Source: Erythrobacter sp. SG61-1L (GTDB lineage Bacteria > Pseudomonadota > Alphaproteobacteria > Sphingomonadales > Sphingomonadaceae). From it: a stretch of DNA of 64,000 nucleotides. A program made the translations under genes and the position numbers. This document shows positions 60,574 through 64,000 of the stretch, in pieces. The stretch is from NCBI RefSeq assembly GCF_001305965.1, contig NZ_JXQC01000003.1, positions 2,105,643-2,169,642 on the forward strand. Reading direction: 5' to 3'. Position 1 is the first letter of the stretch, and every line of letters starts with the position of its first letter. Under the pieces are notes generated by a model. The model was given only the letters and a program-made list of their open reading frames with translations, was not told the origin of the DNA and did no database searches.

Positions 60574-60771
60574 TTACCGCTCCTCGGGCCCCTTTTCGCG
60601 ATCCTTGGGCCGCATTGCGCCCTTGCGCCCGATTATCACGCCCAGAATGCCCAGCGCGAACAGGGTCAGCGCAGAGCCCTCCGGCACGGCTGCCCCGTCA
60701 CTGGCCAGCACAGGCGCAGCAACACAGAGCGCGGGCAGCATCGAAAACAGGCGGGCAGCAAGTCGTTTCAT
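60574..60771 (-). CDS. Small exported protein with a PEP-CTERM-like tail
   Basis: 65 residues: signal peptide (MKRLAARLFSMLPALCVAAP ending VLAS), a very short middle, and a C-terminal VPEGSALTLFALGILGVIIG followed by RKG, like the PEP-CTERM sorting signal (VPEP, hydrophobic helix, basic end), but then ~14 more charged residues (AMRPKDREKGPEER). The middle is only about seven residues, so it is nearly signal peptide plus anchor. Located between hisF and hisE on the same strand. Confidence 0.6.
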   Translation of the reverse strand: MKRLAARLFSMLPALCVAAPVLASDGAAVPEGSALTLFALGILGVIIGRKGAMRPKDREKGPEER

Positions 60772-60912
60772 CGGAAATATTAACGCAAGCCACGTGCCAT
60801 CGCCCGGCATTCGGCCTGCAAGGCGCGATTTCTTGGTTAATGGAGAAGGGCGCCCGCTGCATTCTGTAAGCGCGCCCGACAGTTTCGAGCCGGTCTGCCG
60901 ACACATGCCCTG

Positions 60913-60989
60913 GTCATTGCGAGCACAGCGAAGCAATCCAGCGCGTATCGCGTAGGTCCATGAAATGCTTCGCGGCGCTCATAATGACG
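60913..60989. repeat. Inverted pair of the CATTGCGAG repeat
   Basis: GTCATTGCGAGCACAGCGAA from 60913 and a more decayed inverse (ATGCTTCGCGGCGCTCATAA, to 60989). Same family as 42614 and 43060. Confidence 0.75.
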
Positions 60990-61029
60990 AAGGCTGGCTG
61001 GTAGCCTCGCCTGAGCTTGCCGCCCGAGT

Positions 61030-61788
61030 TCAGCCCCGTGCAGGCAGGCCCGCGGCGCGCAGGGCCGCATGGGCATCGGCAATGGAATAGGTGCCGAAAT
61101 GGAAGATCGAGGCGGCCAGAACCGCGCTTGCCCCGCCCTTGGTCACGCCTTCCACCAGATGGTCGAGCGTACCCACGCCGCCACTGGCAATTACCGGCAC
61201 GGAGACTGCATCGGCAATAGCTCTAGTTAACTTGAGGTCGTACCCTTTCTGGGTTCCATCCCCGTCCATGGAAGTGACGAGCAGCTCGCCCGCGCCCATT
61301 TCCGCCAGCTTTACCGCATGTTCCAGCGCGTCGATCCCGGTCGCGCGGCGGCCGCCATGGGTGAAGATTTCCCAATGGTCATGGCTCCAGCGCGCATCGA
61401 CCGAGGCAACGATGCACTGGCTGCCCATGCGCTCTGCAATTTCGCTCACCACTTCGGGGCGGGATACGGCGGCGGAATTGACCGCCACCTTGTCGGCCCC
61501 GGCCAGCAGCAGCGCGCGCGCATCTTCCACGCTGCGCACCCCGCCGCCCACGGTCAGCGGCATGAAGCAGACTTCCGCCGTGCGGCGCACGATGTCGATC
61601 AGCGTGCCGCGCCCTTCATGGCTGGCGGAAATATCGAGGAAGCACAATTCGTCCGCGCCCGCCGCATCATAGGCGCGGGCCTGCTCCACCGGATCGCCTG
61701 CATCCTTCAGATCGACGAAATTGACACCCTTCACCACACGGCCATCGGCCACGTCGAGACAGGGAATGACGCGAATGCGGACGGTCAT
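61030..61788 (-). CDS. hisF: Imidazole glycerol phosphate synthase, cyclase subunit
   Basis: 252 residues, TIM barrel. [20 protein letters not shown] carries the first catalytic Asp (D12), [10 protein letters not shown] the second; phosphate-binding [14 protein letters not shown] and [11 protein letters not shown] follow. Works with HisH to make IGP and AICAR. Confidence 0.97.
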   Translation of the reverse strand: MTVRIRVIPCLDVADGRVVKGVNFVDLKDAGDPVEQARAYDAAGADELCFLDISASHEGRGTLIDIVRRTAEVCFMPLTVGGGVRSVEDARALLLAGADKVAVNSAAVSRPEVVSEIAERMGSQCIVASVDARWSHDHWEIFTHGGRRATGIDALEHAVKLAEMGAGELLVTSMDGDGTQKGYDLKLTRAIADAVSVPVIASGGVGTLDHLVEGVTKGGASAVLAASIFHFGTYSIADAHAALRAAGLPARG

Positions 61789-61810
61789 GCTCGCTTACCT
61801 TTGCGCGTGG

Positions 61811-61885
61811 CCTTCGACAGGCTCAGGCTGAGCGGGTGCAGGAAGGCCGGACACAAGGTCCGCTCATGCTGAGCCTGTCGAAGCA
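61811..61885. repeat. Dispersed palindromic repeat pair between hisA and hisF
   Basis: CCTTCGACAGGCTCAGGCTG and its inverse GCTGAGCCTGTCGAAGCA within 115 bases of non-coding DNA. It may slow or shape read-through in the his operon. Confidence 0.85.
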
Positions 61886-61903
61886 CACGCGCCAACATCG
61901 CCA

Positions 61904-62629
61904 TCAGCGCCCCGCCATCTGGATCGCCGCAGCCAGATCAAGCCGCCCTTCATAGAGGGCACGCCCCGTAATCACGCCTTCGATCCCGTCCTGCGCATGG
62001 AGAGAGAGGATATGGATGTCATCCAGCCCCTTCACCCCGCCGCTGGCGATCACGGGAATGTCCACGCGCCGGGCGAGGTCCACCGTCGCTTCGATATTCA
62101 CGCCCTTGAGCAGGCCGTCGCGGCCGATGTCGGTGAACAGCAGGCTGGCAACGCCCGCATCCTCGAACCGGCGGGCCAGATCGACCACCGGCACGTCCGA
62201 CACATCGGCCCAGCCTTCGGTCGCGACCATGCCGTCGCGCGCGTCCACGGCCACCACGATCCCGCCGGGGAATTCGCGCGCCATGTCCTTCACGAATTCC
62301 GGGTCTTTCAGCGCGGCGGAACCCATCACCACACGGGCAATGCCCAGATCGAACCAGCCTTCAACTGCCTCGCGGTTGCGGATGCCGCCGCCCAGCTGGA
62401 CATAGCCGGGGAACGCCTCGACAATGGCTTCCACGGCCTCGCGGTTTTCCGCCCGGCCTGCAAAGCTGCCGTCCAGATCCACCACATGCAGGTGCTGCGC
62501 GCCCGCTTCGGCGAAGATCAGCGACTGCGCCGCCGGATTGTCGCCATAGATAGTGGCGCGGTTCATATCGCCTTCGGCAAGGCGCACCACCTGTCCGCCC
62601 TTGAGGTCGATGGCGGGAAATACGATCAC
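61904..62629 (-). CDS. hisA: ProFAR isomerase
   Basis: 241 residues, TIM barrel homologous to HisF: FPAIDLKGGQVVRLAEGDM (catalytic Asp near 7), QLGGGIRNREAVEGWFDLGI, VVAVDARDGMVATEGWADVS and IASGGVKGLDDI. The GTG at 62629 is preferred because it overlaps the hisH stop (GTGA) and follows TGGAG at a good distance; a GTG at 62638 would add three residues. Confidence 0.95.
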   Translation of the reverse strand: MIVFPAIDLKGGQVVRLAEGDMNRATIYGDNPAAQSLIFAEAGAQHLHVVDLDGSFAGRAENREAVEAIVEAFPGYVQLGGGIRNREAVEGWFDLGIARVVMGSAALKDPEFVKDMAREFPGGIVVAVDARDGMVATEGWADVSDVPVVDLARRFEDAGVASLLFTDIGRDGLLKGVNIEATVDLARRVDIPVIASGGVKGLDDIHILSLHAQDGIEGVITGRALYEGRLDLAAAIQMAGR

Positions 62630-63255
62630 GGCTGCCACTCCAGAAAACGCTTGAGCAGGCCAAGGCCATAGGCCTGGCTCTTTTCGGGGTGGAACTGCAC
62701 ACCCAGCAGATTGTCGCGCGCCACGGCGGCCACCAGCCCGCCGCCATGATCGGTCATCGCGGCGACATGCTGGCCGTCATCCGGCACGAAATGATAGGAA
62801 TGGAGGAAATAGGCCTCGCCCGGCTCGATCAGTTCGGCCCCGTCATGGTGGGAACTGCGGATCACGTCGTTCCAGCCCATATGCGGGATCTTGATTGCCG
62901 GATCGGTCCGCTCGATCGGGCGGACTTCGCCCTTGATCCAGCCAAGGCCGGGGCATTCGCCGAATTCCAGCCCGCGGCTGGCCAGCAGTTGCATGCCCAC
63001 GCAAATGCCCAGAAACGGTACCCCATCGCCCAGTACGCGATCCTCGATCGCGTCAACCAGCCCTTCGATGGCGGTCAGCCCTTCGAAGCAGGCGCGGAAC
63101 GAGCCGACGCCGGGCAGCACGATACGCTTGGCCATGCGGACCAGTTCCGGGTCCGCCGTGACCATCACCGATTCCGCCCCGGCGGCGACCAGCGCGTTCT
63201 TCACCGAGTGGAGATTGCCGGCGCCGTAATCGATCAGCGCGAGAGGCTCAGCCAC
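62626..63255 (-). CDS. hisH: Imidazole glycerol phosphate synthase, glutaminase subunit
   Basis: 209 residues. Class I amidotransferase with the nucleophile Cys in [15 protein letters not shown] and His-Glu in [12 protein letters not shown]. Supplies ammonia to HisF. The start is a GTG at 63255 inside the end of hisB (8-base overlap). Confidence 0.95.
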   Translation of the reverse strand: MAEPLALIDYGAGNLHSVKNALVAAGAESVMVTADPELVRMAKRIVLPGVGSFRACFEGLTAIEGLVDAIEDRVLGDGVPFLGICVGMQLLASRGLEFGECPGLGWIKGEVRPIERTDPAIKIPHMGWNDVIRSSHHDGAELIEPGEAYFLHSYHFVPDDGQHVAAMTDHGGGLVAAVARDNLLGVQFHPEKSQAYGLGLLKRFLEWQP

Positions 63256-63841
63256 CAAGCTGCCCCTTCGTGGAAGGAATCGCCCCGCCCTTGCGCGGAT
63301 CGATCTCCACTGCGGTGCGCATCGCGCGGGCGAAACCCTTGTAGGTCGCCTCGCAGATGTGGTGGTTGTTCTGGCCGTAGAGCAGTTCGATATGCAGGGT
63401 GATGCCCAGCGTCTGGGCAATGGAATGGAACCAGTGTTCCACCAGTTCCGTATCCAGTTCGCCCAGCTTTTCCTGCGTGAACCCGGCATGCCACACGAAA
63501 TAGGGGCGGCCGGAAATATCCAGCGCCACGCGCACCAGCGTTTCGTCCATCGGGGAATAGGCGCTGCCGTAACGGCCGATCCCGCCCTTGTCGCCCAGGG
63601 CCTGGCCGATGGCCTGACCGAGCGCGAGGGCCGAATCTTCGGTGGTGTGGTGCTGGTCGACATGCAAGTCGCCCTTCACCTTCAACGTGACGTCGATCAG
63701 CGAGTGACGGCTGAATTGTTCGATCATGTGATCGAGAAAGCCGATCCCCGTAGAGACGTCATAAGCCCCCGTCCCGTCGAGATTTACCTCGACGAAGATT
63801 TCGGTTTCCTTGGTGTTCCGTTCGATCCGGGCTGTGCGCAT
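63248..63841 (-). CDS. hisB: Imidazoleglycerol-phosphate dehydratase
   Basis: 197 residues, a single dehydratase domain without the phosphatase part found in enteric bacteria. The two metal-binding motifs [20 protein letters not shown]-like (DQHHTTED) and [16 protein letters not shown] are present. Starts [15 protein letters not shown]. First gene of this his cluster. Confidence 0.97.
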   Translation of the reverse strand: MRTARIERNTKETEIFVEVNLDGTGAYDVSTGIGFLDHMIEQFSRHSLIDVTLKVKGDLHVDQHHTTEDSALALGQAIGQALGDKGGIGRYGSAYSPMDETLVRVALDISGRPYFVWHAGFTQEKLGELDTELVEHWFHSIAQTLGITLHIELLYGQNNHHICEATYKGFARAMRTAVEIDPRKGGAIPSTKGQLGG

Positions 63842-63936
63842 GGCCCGCCTATAAGCCTGTGGGCAGGGGAATCAATCTCCCGCGAGGGTTTCAAAACGGC
63901 TTGACCGGGCCGATTGCCCCCGCCACTTGTGCGCCC

Positions 63937-64000
63937 ATGAGCGACGATACGCCCGACAGCCTGATCCCCTACGACGAAATCGTGCAGGAAGCGCTGCGCG
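63937..64000 (+). CDS. sspB: SspB-like ClpXP adaptor, N-terminal start (partial)
   Basis: Only 21 codons are in the window: MSDDTPDSLIPYDEIVQEAL. The DSLIPYDEIVQEALR start is typical of alphaproteobacterial SspB, which delivers ssrA-tagged proteins to ClpXP. Divergent from hisB over 95 bases. The identification rests on this short stretch alone. Confidence 0.7.
   Translation, partial: MSDDTPDSLIPYDEIVQEALR

Overview
The window reads as a chromosomal stretch from a sphingomonad-type alphaproteobacterium (order Sphingomonadales; genus not decided). The reasons are the high GC content, the gene content of the core part (tolQRAB-pal, hisB-hisH-hisA-hisF-hisE, hemF, infC, a single Rsh protein, TonB receptors) and many dispersed palindromic repeats of the CTTCGACAAGCTCAGG and CATTGCGAGCGAAGC types, which are common in that order. 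No rRNA and no CRISPR array are visible; there is one tRNA gene (tRNA-Ser, anticodon GGA).

Region 1 (1-9.5 kb) is accessory and scarred: the start of a secreted beta-helix protein running off the left edge, a LuxR-type regulator, a small HNH protein, an orphan gene with a strong terminator, an IS3 remnant, a secreted G8-domain beta-helix protein, a ParDE toxin-antitoxin pair, a tyrosine-integrase remnant and an internally deleted copy of an FAD monooxygenase. Region 2 (9.5-18.1 kb) is a compact surface module: a TonB-dependent receptor followed by three tandem paralogous exported proteins in one overlapping operon, with a divergent OmpR-type two-component system. Region 3 (18.1-21.5 kb) is another scar: the full-length FAD monooxygenase (direct repeat of the copy at 8.7-9.2 kb), a broken neighbour, and two IS3 elements fused head-on through a 12-bp match. 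Region 4 (21.5-30.6 kb) is a two-partner secretion system (TpsB and a very large TpsA) downstream of a LytS/LytTR-type two-component system that probably controls it.

Region 5 (30.8-40.6 kb) is the most unusual part. It starts with two damaged housekeeping genes (trxC with an in-frame stop, queF without its 5' end), then carries two related loci built from an XRE regulator (intact in the first, decayed in the second), a divergent membrane protein, a C-C-C-H putative zinc domain and an ADP-ribosylglycohydrolase-fold protein. In the first locus the hydrolase is fused to a dual-specificity phosphatase domain and looks active; in the second it is fused to the zinc domain and has lost its metal-binding aspartates. 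A DUF2924 gene and a large serine recombinase close the island.

Region 6 (40.9-64 kb) is ordinary core genome: tRNA-Ser, a zincin-like metallopeptidase, a cyclophilin, Rsh, an M1 aminopeptidase, an aminotransferase, hemF, pdeM, infC (apparently with an AUA start), a DASS transporter, a DnaJ-domain protein, the Tol-Pal operon with ybgC, the histidine genes with a HIT protein, and the start of sspB. Start sites were chosen by Shine-Dalgarno match, operon overlap and family alignment from memory; no database search was possible.
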